A stretch of 64,000 bases of DNA, taken from Endozoicomonas elysicola. Lineage in GTDB: Bacteria > Pseudomonadota > Gammaproteobacteria > Pseudomonadales > Endozoicomonadaceae. Numbering within the stretch: position 1 is the stretch's first letter; every line of letters starts with the position of its first letter. This document shows positions 17,469 through 26,816 of this stretch, one piece after another. A model generated the notes under the pieces. That model did not search any database and was not told the origin of the DNA. It was given only the letters and a program-made list of their open reading frames with translations. Both the position numbers and the translations under genes were made by a program. The stretch is from contig NZ_JOJP01000001.1 in assembly GCF_000710775.1 (NCBI RefSeq), forward strand, positions 3,030,744 to 3,094,743. The letters run 5' to 3'.

Positions 17469-18143
17469 CTAAGCTCGAGTGGTTAGGTACAAACGGTCAA
17501 ATAGCCAGTTGTTTGAGTTTGCATTAGCCCGGTAAAGTGTTGCAGGTCGATTGCTACCATGGCGCTTCTGACCGGTATTGACAAGAAGGTCACTATTAAT
17601 AAAGCGATTGCGGATTGAGCGCATTGGCGGCGCTTTGTCGAGGACAATAGAAAAAACGTTCTGAATATCCGAGAGCGTAAATGCTTCAGGGAGAAGGTAA
17701 ATGGGCAGTGCGCTGTACTGTATTTTATTTTTCATTCTTGCCAGTGCTTCCATTACTAGCTGGCTGTGATCGTAGGCCAATGGCTCTGCAGGCTTGCCAT
17801 CAATAATATCAATCCATCTTGAGTCCTCGGATAACATTTGCTCGTCGCAGGGTTGTAACAGGGCATAGTATACAACGGTTAAAGACCAGCCCCTTGAGTC
17901 CCGGTGGTTATCACCAATGGTAATGACCTGCTCATAATAAGTCGCGGGCTCCTTAGTAAATCTTTCCAGTTGTCGTTTTGCCGTATCTTGCAGGCTTTGA
18001 TCCTGTTCTGAGTCGATTCTTCCTGCTGGTAATTGAAGTAATGGGGTTTCAGGTAATTGATGAGTGAGCACCTGTAGCCGGTTATTGCTGGCGAGTTTAA
18101 ATGCGACCAAATCGACAGAAATAAGTGCCGTGCTCAAGCTCAT
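17469..18143 (-). CDS. nrtR: NrtR transcriptional regulator of NAD metabolism
   Basis: A 224-residue protein with a Nudix-like domain (about 5-150) and a C-terminal winged helix (about 155-224), the NrtR architecture. The Nudix box is degenerate (GRIDSEQDQSLQDTAKRQLERFT), as expected for a sensor of ADP-ribose rather than a hydrolase. The C-terminus SIRNRFINSDLLVNTGQKRHGSNRPATLYR fits the family wHTH. It is divergent from pncA-pncB, with a palindromic operator in the 94-bp gap. It is therefore expected to repress NAD salvage. Confidence 0.88.
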   Translation of the reverse strand: MSLSTALISVDLVAFKLASNNRLQVLTHQLPETPLLQLPAGRIDSEQDQSLQDTAKRQLERFTKEPATYYEQVITIGDNHRDSRGWSLTVVYYALLQPCDEQMLSEDSRWIDIIDGKPAEPLAYDHSQLVMEALARMKNKIQYSALPIYLLPEAFTLSDIQNVFSIVLDKAPPMRSIRNRFINSDLLVNTGQKRHGSNRPATLYRANANSNNWLFDRLYLTTRA

Positions 18144-18180
18144 TGATGATTCCTTGTGAAACAGTCTCTGGTTGACAGGT

Positions 18181-18209
18181 TAGTGAACATAATTCACTAT
18201 GTTAGTGAA
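18181..18209. promoter_or_regulatory. NrtR operator with three half-sites
   Basis: TAGTGAA (18181-18187), TTCACTA (18193-18199) and TAGTGAA (18203-18209) form two overlapping palindromes with 5-nt and 3-nt spacers. They lie in the gap between nrtR and pncA, where an NrtR dimer site is expected. Confidence 0.7.
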
Positions 18210-18237
18210 TGTAGTTCCTTTTGTCACGGTGAAAATA

Positions 18238-18912
18238 ATGTACTCCATAGGGTCGAGGAAGACCATAGCCGCGTTTGATGTGGATGCCCAGCAGTGTTTC
18301 ACCCCACTTTGTCCGGATGAACTGCCAGTTCCTGATGGTCACAGGATCGCTCAGGAGCTGAACCATCAGGCCCGGCTAGCTGAAATTCGTGTTGGTTCCA
18401 AAGATGCCCATCCGGCCAATGCGGTATGGGTGGCCACCGAAGAGAGCCCTCAGCTAACGCCGATGACTGGCTACAAGAATGTTGACCTGCATTGGAACCG
18501 TCACGCGGTGCCCGGGACAAAAGGTTTTGAGCTGGTGGAAGGGCTTCCGGATGTCACGGATTATGATTTTTTTGTCTGGAAAGGGGTTGAGACGGATATT
18601 CACCCTTATGGTGCCTGTTTTCATGATCTGGAAGAGAGACTGAGTACGGGCGTTATCGAATTTTTAAAGAATAAAGGCGTTAACACCGTATTGGTAGGTG
18701 GCCTGGCGTTTGATTTCTGTGTGAAAACCACCGCTCTTCAGCTGCAACAGGCGGGTTTTCAGGTGTATGTCAACCGTGCAGCTACTCGTGGTCTGGCAGA
18801 ATCATCGGTTGCAGATGCCATTGTTGAGATGGAAGCTGCCGGTATTATTCTGATAGAAAGTTCCAGTGACCTGACAATTGCTGATACTGTCAGTGATGTC
18901 TGCGCTATCTGA
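18238..18912 (+). CDS. pncA: Nicotinamidase
   Basis: A 224-residue isochorismatase-family amidohydrolase that converts nicotinamide to nicotinate for NAD salvage. The catalytic triad is visible as Asp16 (DAQQCF), Lys115 (FVWKGVE) and Cys161 (GLAFDFCVKTTA). Metal-site residues lie in KDAHP (55-59). The ATG at 18238 gives the normal N-terminus. An earlier start would run into the operator. It is 11 nt upstream of pncB and cotranscribed with it. Confidence 0.93.
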   Translation: MYSIGSRKTIAAFDVDAQQCFTPLCPDELPVPDGHRIAQELNHQARLAEIRVGSKDAHPANAVWVATEESPQLTPMTGYKNVDLHWNRHAVPGTKGFELVEGLPDVTDYDFFVWKGVETDIHPYGACFHDLEERLSTGVIEFLKNKGVNTVLVGGLAFDFCVKTTALQLQQAGFQVYVNRAATRGLAESSVADAIVEMEAAGIILIESSSDLTIADTVSDVCAI

Positions 18913-18923
18913 AGGAAAGGTGT

Positions 18924-20108
18924 ATGGATAGCCCGATCATTCCCACTCTTCTCGATACCGATCTGTATAAATACACTATGCAGCAGTCCATGGTGCATCG
19001 CTATCCAGATGCCTGGGCCCGCATGGAGTTTCATTGCCGGAATGACAGCCCGTTAGCCCTATCTAAAAAGCAGCTTAAAAGGCAGTGTGAATTTCTGGGT
19101 GACCTGCGTCTGGGTTCAGAGGAGCTAGAGTGGCTGTCGACTCTGCCATTTATCGCTGAGGATTTCATTGATTACCTTGAGCGTTTCAGGCTTGAGCCTG
19201 GTGCGGTGCAGATTGAACAGAGTCAGGGGCAATTGTCGTTAGTTATCGAAGGGTTGTGGAGCGAAATTACTCACTTCGAAATTTTTCTGCTTGCAATTAT
19301 TAGTGAGCTTCATAGTCACAGCGTCTATGGTCATGGGGGGCAGGATGATGTAATTGCTCAAGGCCAGCATCGCCTTGATGAGAAGCTGAATCAGCTTCCT
19401 GAAAATAGTGGATTTACATTGGTCGACTTTGGTACACGTCGGCGGTTTTCCAGGGACTGGCATTATCATGTGGTGGAGAGCCTGAAGTATCGGTTACCGG
19501 ACAACTTTATGGGCACCAGTAACCTGAATCTGGCAAGAACGCTTGGGTTGCCACCGGTAGGAACGATGGCTCATGAGTGGCTGCAGTCCCATCAGGTGCT
19601 AGGCAAGAGTCTGCGGAGCAGTCAGAAAGATGCCCTAAAGGTCTGGCTGGAGGAATACAAAGGTCAGCTTGGTATTGCACTCACTGATACGATCAGTATG
19701 GAATCCTTCCTGAAAGACTTCGATGTTGAGCTGGCCAGGGCCTATCAGGGTATGCGACATGACTCCGGTGATCCTTTTGTGTGGGGAGAGCTGGCGATTG
19801 ATCACTATCGCCGACTGGGTATTGATCCACGTACCAAAAGTCTGGTTTTCAGTGATAAGCTCAATTTCGATAAAGCGTTGGCCATACATCGGTGGTTTGC
19901 CGGCAAAATCAGTGTCAGTTTCGGAATTGGTACCTATCTCACCAATGATATGGGCTTTAAAGCGCCCAATATCGTTCTGAAATTAACGGAGCTGAATGGT
20001 GCGCCCGTTGCCAAACTTTCAGACAGTCCAGGTAAGACGTTGTGCCGTGATGAAGCGTATATTGAGCTGTTGAAGAAAACCTTTGGTTATGCACTCAGTG
20101 CTGCCTGA
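18924..20108 (+). CDS. pncB: Nicotinate phosphoribosyltransferase
   Basis: A 394-residue enzyme (E. coli 400) that joins nicotinate and PRPP to give nicotinate mononucleotide, ATP-driven. Typical segments are LLDTDLYKYTMQQSM at the N-terminus, the substrate region FGTRRRFSRDWHYHVV, GTMAHEWLQSH with the phosphorylated His region, and YQGMRHDSGDP. With pncA it forms the two-step Preiss-Handler salvage route from nicotinamide. It starts with AAGG 6-9 nt before ATG. Confidence 0.95.
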   Translation: MDSPIIPTLLDTDLYKYTMQQSMVHRYPDAWARMEFHCRNDSPLALSKKQLKRQCEFLGDLRLGSEELEWLSTLPFIAEDFIDYLERFRLEPGAVQIEQSQGQLSLVIEGLWSEITHFEIFLLAIISELHSHSVYGHGGQDDVIAQGQHRLDEKLNQLPENSGFTLVDFGTRRRFSRDWHYHVVESLKYRLPDNFMGTSNLNLARTLGLPPVGTMAHEWLQSHQVLGKSLRSSQKDALKVWLEEYKGQLGIALTDTISMESFLKDFDVELARAYQGMRHDSGDPFVWGELAIDHYRRLGIDPRTKSLVFSDKLNFDKALAIHRWFAGKISVSFGIGTYLTNDMGFKAPNIVLKLTELNGAPVAKLSDSPGKTLCRDEAYIELLKKTFGYALSAA

Positions 20109-20149
20109 TTTTGCGGGTTTGATTTTTCTTTTTTATCTCTGTATGTTTC

Positions 20150-20278
20150 CCCTCACTCAGGGGAGTAGTCTCTCTGTATTCAGAGGTTGTCGTCAACATA
20201 CTTGAGCCTCAATGTTCATGGCGATAACGGCACAAGCCCATTCAATGCAATGGCTAGTGTTTGGCAAGACCTGTGGTA
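20150..20278 (+). ncRNA. yybP-ykoY manganese riboswitch
   Basis: The leader carries the conserved landmarks of this class: CAGGGGAGTAG at the 5' side (20158-20168), GTTGTCGTCAACATACT (20187-20203) and GGCAAGACCTG (20263-20273) on the 3' side. CAGG and CCTG can close the P1 stem. The class senses Mn2+ and often controls UPF0016/MntP exporters, and a UPF0016 gene follows directly. Confidence 0.85.
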
Positions 20279-20292
20279 TAGCTGACTCACAT

Positions 20293-20331
20293 GGCGGGAG
20301 ATTGGCTGTATCACTGCGTTCTGCTCCCGCC
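20293..20331 (+). promoter_or_regulatory. Expression-platform hairpin of the Mn riboswitch
   Basis: GGCGGGAG (20293-20300) pairs with CTCCCGCC (20324-20331) immediately upstream of the start codon region at 20342. No T-run follows, so control of translation or of an alternative structure is more likely than termination. Confidence 0.55.
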
Positions 20332-20341
20332 TGGATTTGTT

Positions 20342-20893
20342 ATGGAAACCCTTTCTCTTTCTGCACTTGTGGTTTTTCTTGCCGAAATTGGCGATAAAAC
20401 CCAGCTGCTTGCTCTTATGCTGACTTTGCGTTTCCGGGTGCCCTGGCTTATTTCCATTGCTATCCTTATTGCTACCTTGCTTAATCATGCAGCTGCGGCT
20501 TGGTTTGGTAGTTGGGTGGTAGGTTTTATTTCACCGAATTTTCTCGAATATCTTATTGCTGGCTCTTTTTTTGCGGTAGCCCTGTGGACCTTGCTTCCTG
20601 ACAAACTTGATGAGGAAGAGGCTTTAATTAGTGGCTCTGGCGTATTTTTTACGACACTGGTTTTGTTCTTTGTTGCCGAAATTGGAGATAAGACTCAGGT
20701 AGCGACGGTGCTGTTGGCTGCAGAATATGACTCAATGATACTGGTGATTGTTGGTACGACTCTGGGCATGCTGCTGGCGAATATTCCTGTGGTTTTTTTT
20801 GGTGAGAAGTTAGCAAAAAGGCTGCCGCTGCAATGGATTCACCGTGGGGCTGCGCTGTTGTTTGTTGTATTGGGTATTGTTTCATTAACATGA
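20342..20893 (+). CDS. UPF0016/GDT1-family manganese exporter
   Basis: A 183-residue membrane protein with two homologous halves. Each carries the signature EIGDKTQ (15-21 and 113-119) that builds the metal path. About six membrane segments are visible. The family exports Mn2+ (MneA in Vibrio, Gdt1/TMEM165 in eukaryotes). The start at 20342 is used because the upstream extension lies inside the leader hairpin and lacks family residues. Regulation by the preceding yybP-ykoY riboswitch fits a detoxification role. Confidence 0.9.
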   Translation: METLSLSALVVFLAEIGDKTQLLALMLTLRFRVPWLISIAILIATLLNHAAAAWFGSWVVGFISPNFLEYLIAGSFFAVALWTLLPDKLDEEEALISGSGVFFTTLVLFFVAEIGDKTQVATVLLAAEYDSMILVIVGTTLGMLLANIPVVFFGEKLAKRLPLQWIHRGAALLFVVLGIVSLT

Positions 20894-21249
20894 GAGCGAT
20901 GCTTAGAAAATGATGGCTGCGCTTTAGATACGGGAATCTCTATTTCGCTGGCTCTGGCTTGATGCCCGAAAGATAGCTGGATGACTGGGGCCAAACTTTT
21001 TATCATCGAACACACGTTTTATTAGAATAGAGTGCTTGCTTAGAGTTCAGATTTATAGCTGAAAGTACCTTGTAAATTCTTAGAATGAACATTGTTATGT
21101 ATGATTTTTTGGGGTTCTGTTCCACCCACTGGTTATTGGGGTGAGTTGACTTATGAGTTCCAGATAAATTGTAGTTTTGAACTTATTCAGATTTGGTAGG
21201 GTCAATTCACTATTGATCCCCGTGTTTTAAAAAAAAACTCTGGAGTAAG
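20894..21249. other. Intergenic region before the ankyrin-like gene
   Basis: 356 AT-rich bases with stop codons in all frames. A TTGACT at 21146-21151 has no matching -10. No RNA gene or repeat was recognised. Confidence 0.4.
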
Positions 21250-22915
21250 TTGGTTTTGATTTCTATAGGTGCTGATTCTTCTCTATCAGGTAGCTTGAAT
21301 GCTTATGCTGTTTCAATCAGTGAACAAATCAAAAAAGTTGTTTTTAACGATAGGGGATGTATCAACTTTGTTGCCCTTAAATGGTTGCTTGACCAGTCAG
21401 GGCAATGCGTGCAGACTTCTCTTGTAGAGCGTTCAGCAGTCGCAGTTGGTCGGGTTCATAAAAAAATAAAATGTGAAAATGAAACAGAATTCTATGGACC
21501 GTTAAAGAGTTTATTGGGCTGGGCAGGAAGCAAACTTGAACGTAGCAGTACATATCCATCGCTCATTCAAGACGAATTGAACGACACTCTTGTTGAATCT
21601 GTCAAGCGCTATAATTTCAACGTAAATGATGTCAAAAAGCTATGTGAATACGGTGCAAGGTTGACGTCTGAAAAGCGAGATGACTTAAGGGAATGGTTGT
21701 TGGAACAAGACTCGAAGTATCCAGATGATTTTAAAAAATACTTTGCTGCAGGCGGTGAAAAGACAGATGAGCTTCAAGCGATAATGGATAATATGTTGTT
21801 TAAAGACATCAAAGAGCTTATTACTAAAAGACGTCGAATTTTTGATGAATGCTTGAAAAGCCGGTGGGTAACGTTAGGTGCAGAATTATCCCAGAAGCAC
21901 TGCAATGAATTATTAATGCATTCATTGACCGTAACTTATAAGTCTGGTAAGCCATTATTTGAATCAATGAAAAAATGTATTGAGTTAGGGGCGGAGATCT
22001 CTTCTGAAGTCCGTAAATTCGTAAAGCAAAAGATGCACGATTGTGTGAGTCAAGGTGATTTGGATTCTTTAAATCAATGGAAACAGTTGTTCGGGGAGAG
22101 AGATTTAGATGAATTGCAAAATGCTATGTCTGAACAACTTGCAATGTCCGCTGAGTCTCAGAATGTCGATCAAGTTTATCGTTGGAAAAAAGCTGGGGTA
22201 CGGGTGAATGACAGGGCTCAGAAAGCTTTAAATGAAGCGTTGCTGAATGCGCTGGGGTCTGGAAATGTGGAACTTGCTGGGCGCTGGAGAAGGAGGGGGG
22301 CGATTGTTCCTCAAGAATCGCGGGAAGGATTAAAGGGCGTATTAGTATCTGCTTCAAGAAAGAATGAAATAGATCTAGTTGCTGAAATAATTAGACTGGG
22401 GGTGCCTCTACAGCCATCAATCCTGGCGGATGGTCTTGAAGCGGCAGTGTCGAGTTTTGAAAGAGGTGGTTATTTTCGTGGTGTCGAATACTGGTGCCGC
22501 AATGGAGCAGAGCTAAGTGAAGGGCAGTTAGCTAGAGGGGGTTCGGTCAGCTGCCAGTAGGGGAGAGTTTCGTCTTTTTCAACAGTGGCTGGAAATCGGT
22601 GCGCCATGCAATGATGTATTACTTTGGAGTGGTGTTTTTGCTGCATGTAAAAGCCGTTATACGTATGGCCTTAAAGAATGGATAGGTTATATGGGTATAT
22701 CAATTTCTGAAGCCCCATTACATGTAGGTCTACTATTTAACCTGCGTGCTGGGGATGTTGATAGTGTTGAGGATTGGATAAAACTGGGTGCACCCACTCC
22801 GGCTGAAGCGCAACAGTTGTTGAATCAATTGGTTTTTGATGCAATTTCAAGAAGGGATTTTACTGATGCTGACCGTTGGGCTAAATGTGGTGGGAAAGTG
22901 CTCTGGACTTTATGA
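21250..22915 (+). pseudogene. Ankyrin-like helical-repeat protein, frameshifted
   Basis: The first frame runs 21250-22560 (436 codons, TTG start with CTGGAG before it). The second continues to 22915. From about residue 270, repeats of 33-36 residues share the pattern W...GA.....D.L..AL..A..SG.VE, as in degenerate ankyrin units. The pattern stops in frame 1 at LARG and resumes in frame 2 as VRSAASRGEFRLFQQWLEIGAP. A run of five G at 22537-22541 marks the junction; one extra base would explain it. Joined, the protein would have about 555 residues. No catalytic domain is visible. It may be a pseudogene, a phase-variable gene or a sequencing error. Ankyrin proteins are common in host-associated bacteria. 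Confidence 0.7.
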
Positions 22916-23320
22916 ATGGTTGTTTTGTGCAATTCCAACCGTAATTTTTGATCGTGTTTTCAGGTTTTCTTAACCTGCTCACATTGGAGCTGACAAGAGT
23001 AGCGGCATTACTGGCAAGTCATAGGTGTTATTGTTTCTACTGTTTTTTGAATAGTAGGTGCTCCATCCCATGAAATATCATCGCTCCAATACTTCCTGGT
23101 CATATGGAATCATATATCGTTGACATCTCGTTCAGGTTCTCGGCTCTTTGTAGCGCCTGCCACACAACTAAGGCTATGTTTGATCAAGGGTGAATGCGGG
23201 AATCAGGCGGGTAATGATTTACGATAAGTATCTTTAGTATGTTCTGTGAGATGGCAGTTGACGTCAGGTCGGGTTTTATGGAGAATGCGCTGCATCGGGA
23301 CGCGATGTCCTGGTCTCTAT
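22916..23320 (+). other. Region upstream of the SRP RNA, with its promoter
   Basis: No protein gene is evident. TTGACG (23258-23263), a 17-nt spacer and GAGAAT (23281-23286) form a plausible sigma70 promoter. Transcription from about 23293 would give a 28-nt 5' leader on the SRP RNA, similar to the leader removed by RNase P in E. coli. Confidence 0.55.
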
Positions 23321-23432
23321 GGCGGACCTTGCCGGTCCCCCCGCAATAATCAGCTACGAACCCCGCCAGGCCCGGAAGGGAGCAACGGTAGTAGTGACAT
23401 TATGTGCCGGGGTGTGGCTGGTAGGGTTCGCC
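23321..23432 (+). ncRNA. ffs: Signal recognition particle 4.5S RNA
   Basis: The conserved Ffh-binding domain is visible: CCAGGCCCGGAAGGGAGCAA at 23366-23385 and the returning strand GTGCCGGGGTGTGGCTGGTAG. The ends GGCGGACCT and GGGTTCGCC pair to close the long hairpin. It forms the SRP with Ffh and targets membrane proteins. ffs upstream of dnaX is the usual order in pseudomonads. End positions are accurate to a few bases. Confidence 0.93.
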
Positions 23433-23593
23433 TCCATTATTTCCGGGTTCTCCGGCGATTTTCCTCCAAGTTCAAATCCAAACTCTTCCCGATCGTGCAA
23501 TCTCAAGGCTTCTTGGTTAGCATAGGTACTCTTTAATTGTGAAAAGCCGCTCAAGGCTGTTCTATTTCTGACATCAGGTGTTGACGCTACTCA

Positions 23594-25723
23594 ATGAGCT
23601 ATCAGGTTCTTGCACGCAAATGGCGACCCCGTTCTTTTAAAGAGCTGGTAGGGCAGTCTCATGTTCTTCAGGCGCTGGTTAACGCTCTGGATCAGGATCG
23701 TCTTCATCATGCCTACCTGTTTACCGGTACGCGTGGTGTTGGTAAGACGACGATTGCTCGTATTTTTGCCAAATGTCTGAACTGTGAGCAGGGTGTCAGT
23801 TCTACGCCCTGTGGCCAGTGTTCTGCCTGTAAAGAGATTGATGATGGCCGCTTTGTTGATCTGATTGAGGTGGATGCAGCCTCCAGGACCAGGGTAGAGG
23901 ATACCCGGGAGCTGCTGGATAATGTCCAGTATGCGCCGACCCGTGGCCGTTATAAGGTGTACCTGATTGATGAGGTGCACATGCTCTCTGCTCACAGTTT
24001 TAATGCGCTGTTGAAAACGCTGGAAGAGCCGCCGCCTCATGTGAAATTCTTGCTGGCAACCACAGACCCCCAGAAACTGCCGGTAACTATTTTGTCCCGC
24101 TGCCTTCAGTTCAGCCTTAAAAATATGACGCCGGAGCGCATTGTCGGTCACTTGGAGAATATCCTCGGTCAGGAGCATATTCCTAATGATGTTGCCGCTC
24201 TCTGGCAGTTGGCTCGTGCTGCTGATGGCAGTATGCGGGATGCCTTGAGTCTGACGGATCAGGCCATTGCTTTTGGTAATGGTCGGGTTAGTGAGGCTGA
24301 AGTCGGGGCAATGCTGGGCACTATCGACCAGGGGCAGGTAATGAAGATGGTTGTGGCGCTTTCCACTGCCAACGCTGCTCAGATTCTGGGTTCTGTCTCA
24401 TCACTGGCCGAACACTCGCCGGATTACCTGGCGGTGCTGGATGACATGCTCTCCCTGTTGCACAGGGTTGCCATTGCTCAAGCCGTTCCTGACGCTGTTG
24501 ATAACAGTCAGGGTGACCGTGAACAGGTTGTCGAGCTGGCAGCGTCAATGACAGCAGAGGATGTTCAGCTCTATTACCAGATTGGTCTGGTAGGAAAGAA
24601 GGATTTGCCGTTGGCACCGGATCCCCGTGGTGGTTTTGAAATGGCCTTATTGCGCATGCTGGCCTTCAGGCCTGATGGTGCCCCGGCAGCGGCCAGGCCG
24701 CTAAATGTTACAGGTGTGTCAAGTGCTGGTGCTGTTTCAGCTTTGCCAGCCGGTAGCTCTTCTTCAGCGGAGGGCTCTTCATCAGCTAAAGGCTCAGCAT
24801 CTCATAATAGCGCTTCCGATGAAGAAGGCGCCTCTGATCCGGAGCCTGAGCCTGTTGCTGATCCGTCAGAAGTTTCGGCAATGGCTCAGGAAGCGTCTGT
24901 ATCAGATGATCTTTCTGCCCGGAGTCGTGTACAGAAGGATTCATTTGAACCTCCTGCCATTGTTGAAGAGCGGCAAGAGGCATTACCGTCAGAGCCTGTT
25001 ACCGAACCTGTCGTCGTAACTGCGGATATCCCACCGGTTGTGGAAGAGGTTCCACTGTCGGCTTATGATCAGACTCCCTATGAAACACCTGTTTATGAGC
25101 ATCATGGCAATAATACCGGTCCCTCATTTGATGATATGCAGGAGCACTGGTCTTCCGGAGCGGCCTCTCAGGAAGAAATGGATACTCCAGCTGTGTATCA
25201 CGCGGATTCCATGGTTGGTGAACCTCAGCGCTTGCCAGCTGCTGAGTCTAAGGTTGTCGTATCTGATGCGCCTGTCAGGGCTGTTGTTGAATTGCCCGCA
25301 AAAGAAGACAGGGTGCATTTTGAACAGCTGGATGAGCTGAGTTGGGTTCAGGTTTTTCGTGGTCTTCCCCTGGGTGGGGTGACGGGAACCATTGGTTCTC
25401 ATTGTGAGTTTGCTGGTAGTGAGCAGGGCGGTATCAGTCTGCGCCTGGATGAAGAGCGTAGCACCCTGTACAACGATACCCATCGACAGCGTATGGAAAA
25501 GGCACTGTGTGATTATTTTGAACAGTCCGTTAAACTGTCAATTGACACTGGTCGTATTGTTAATGAAACTCCTGCAGCCTGGCGGGAGCGGAAAATCGCT
25601 GAACGTCTTCAGGAGGCCAGAGAGAGTATTTATTCAGATACCAGAGTAAAGGGTCTTGTCGAGACGTTTTCTGCCATGGTACTGGATGACTCGATTCAGC
25701 CAGTGGGTAATATCATCAAGTAA
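23594..25723 (+). CDS. dnaX: DNA polymerase III subunits gamma/tau
   Basis: A 709-residue clamp-loader ATPase. Walker A GTRGVGKT is at 45-52, zinc ligands are C64, C73, C76 and C79, the DEVH box is at 126-129, and the SRC sensor is at 168-170. Residues about 370-560 form a Ser/Glu/Pro-rich linker, and a C-terminal tau domain follows. It loads the beta clamp and couples polymerase to helicase. I see no A AAA AAG slippery site in the linker region, so production of a short gamma by frameshifting as in E. coli is not supported. It heads dnaX-ybaB-recR. Confidence 0.96.
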   Translation: MSYQVLARKWRPRSFKELVGQSHVLQALVNALDQDRLHHAYLFTGTRGVGKTTIARIFAKCLNCEQGVSSTPCGQCSACKEIDDGRFVDLIEVDAASRTRVEDTRELLDNVQYAPTRGRYKVYLIDEVHMLSAHSFNALLKTLEEPPPHVKFLLATTDPQKLPVTILSRCLQFSLKNMTPERIVGHLENILGQEHIPNDVAALWQLARAADGSMRDALSLTDQAIAFGNGRVSEAEVGAMLGTIDQGQVMKMVVALSTANAAQILGSVSSLAEHSPDYLAVLDDMLSLLHRVAIAQAVPDAVDNSQGDREQVVELAASMTAEDVQLYYQIGLVGKKDLPLAPDPRGGFEMALLRMLAFRPDGAPAAARPLNVTGVSSAGAVSALPAGSSSSAEGSSSAKGSASHNSASDEEGASDPEPEPVADPSEVSAMAQEASVSDDLSARSRVQKDSFEPPAIVEERQEALPSEPVTEPVVVTADIPPVVEEVPLSAYDQTPYETPVYEHHGNNTGPSFDDMQEHWSSGAASQEEMDTPAVYHADSMVGEPQRLPAAESKVVVSDAPVRAVVELPAKEDRVHFEQLDELSWVQVFRGLPLGGVTGTIGSHCEFAGSEQGGISLRLDEERSTLYNDTHRQRMEKALCDYFEQSVKLSIDTGRIVNETPAAWRERKIAERLQEARESIYSDTRVKGLVETFSAMVLDDSIQPVGNIIK

Positions 25724-25790
25724 AAGCTTGAGGAGGGTGGTCAGCAAATGTTGATGGCTTTCCTTGGGTGTTTTTTGTGCAGAGGTCAAT

Positions 25791-26117
25791 ATGTTTAAAG
25801 GTGGCATGGGCAATCTGATGAAGCAGGCCCAGAAAATGCAGGACGATATGCAGAAGCTCCAGGAAGAGCTGGCCAATGCAGAAGTTACCGGTGAAGCAGG
25901 TGCCGGGCTGGTTAAGGTAATCATGACCGGTCGTCATGATGTGAAGAAGGTTGAGATTGATCCAAGTCTTTTTGAAGAAGACAAGGAAATGCTGGAAGAT
26001 CTTCTGGCGGCAGCTGTCAACGATGCGGTCCGCAAAGTTGAAGCTAATAGCAAGGAAAAAATGGGTGAGCTGACTTCAGGGCTCGGGCTGCCAGCAGGCA
26101 TGAAGCTGCCATTTTAA
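25791..26117 (+). CDS. ybaB: Nucleoid-associated protein YbaB/EbfC
   Basis: A 108-residue protein. It opens with the helical [18 protein letters not shown] segment, followed by [27 protein letters not shown], the family core. It binds DNA as a dimer. The start at 25791 matches the family N-terminus [12 protein letters not shown] lies 7-10 nt upstream. It lies between dnaX and recR, its conserved place. Confidence 0.95.
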   Translation: MFKGGMGNLMKQAQKMQDDMQKLQEELANAEVTGEAGAGLVKVIMTGRHDVKKVEIDPSLFEEDKEMLEDLLAAAVNDAVRKVEANSKEKMGELTSGLGLPAGMKLPF

Positions 26118-26200
26118 TCTCTGACTCCCGGCATCTTTGTTGATTTTTTTAATTATTGATTGATGTCGGGAAGCCTTATTTTTTGATTCAGGTTTACATT

Positions 26201-26800
26201 ATGTTCAGCCCCATGATCAGGGAATTGATGGAGTCGTTGCGCTGCCTGCCGGGCGTTGGACCGCGCTCTGCTCAGCGAATGGCGTTGCATTTGCTGGAAA
26301 GGGATCGGGATGGGGCTGTGCGCTTGTCTGCTGCTCTCAAACAGGCTGCTGAAGGTGTTGGGCGCTGTCAGCACTGTCGGACACTGACTGAGGAGAAGGT
26401 TTGTCAGATCTGCGCTAACCCTGGTAGAGATGAAAAGCTTCTTTGTATCGTTGAGAATCCATCGGATGTGATGGCTTTTGAGCAGGCGGGTGGCTTTTCA
26501 GGGCGTTATTTTGTCCTGATGGGGCACTTGTCGCCTATTGATGGTATTGGTCCTGAAGATATTGGCATTGAGCAGATGCTGAAAACGGTGGCTGATAACC
26601 GGGTTGATGAAGTGATTCTGGCAACCAATCCAACCGTAGAGGGAGAGGCTACTGCTCACTATATCGCTGAAGAACTGAAGTCTCTCGGAGTAACGACCTC
26701 CCGGATTGCTCATGGCGTTCCTTTAGGGGGCGAGCTTGAGTTTGTCGATGGCGGTACTCTGGCTCACGCGCTTGCAGGGCGAAAAAAAGTAGAAATATAG
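26201..26800 (+). CDS. recR: Recombination protein RecR
   Basis: A 199-residue protein (E. coli 201). The order is a helix-hairpin-helix [17 protein letters not shown], a C4 zinc finger with CQHC and CQIC, a Toprim domain from about 80 ([13 protein letters not shown]), and a C-terminal Walker-like [10 protein letters not shown] segment. With RecF and RecO it loads RecA at gaps. The ATG at 26201 gives the family N-terminus. The upstream frame extension is not conserved-looking. Confidence 0.96.
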   Translation: MFSPMIRELMESLRCLPGVGPRSAQRMALHLLERDRDGAVRLSAALKQAAEGVGRCQHCRTLTEEKVCQICANPGRDEKLLCIVENPSDVMAFEQAGGFSGRYFVLMGHLSPIDGIGPEDIGIEQMLKTVADNRVDEVILATNPTVEGEATAHYIAEELKSLGVTTSRIAHGVPLGGELEFVDGGTLAHALAGRKKVEI

Positions 26801-26816
26801 TCGGAGTTTTTAAATA

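Noticed and set aside
23246-23554. Small open frames over the SRP RNA
   Set aside because: They overlap a clear 4.5S RNA with conserved structure.
24705-25019. Overlapping frames in the dnaX linker
   Set aside because: The linker is low-complexity, which leaves other frames open; dnaX continues through to its tau domain.
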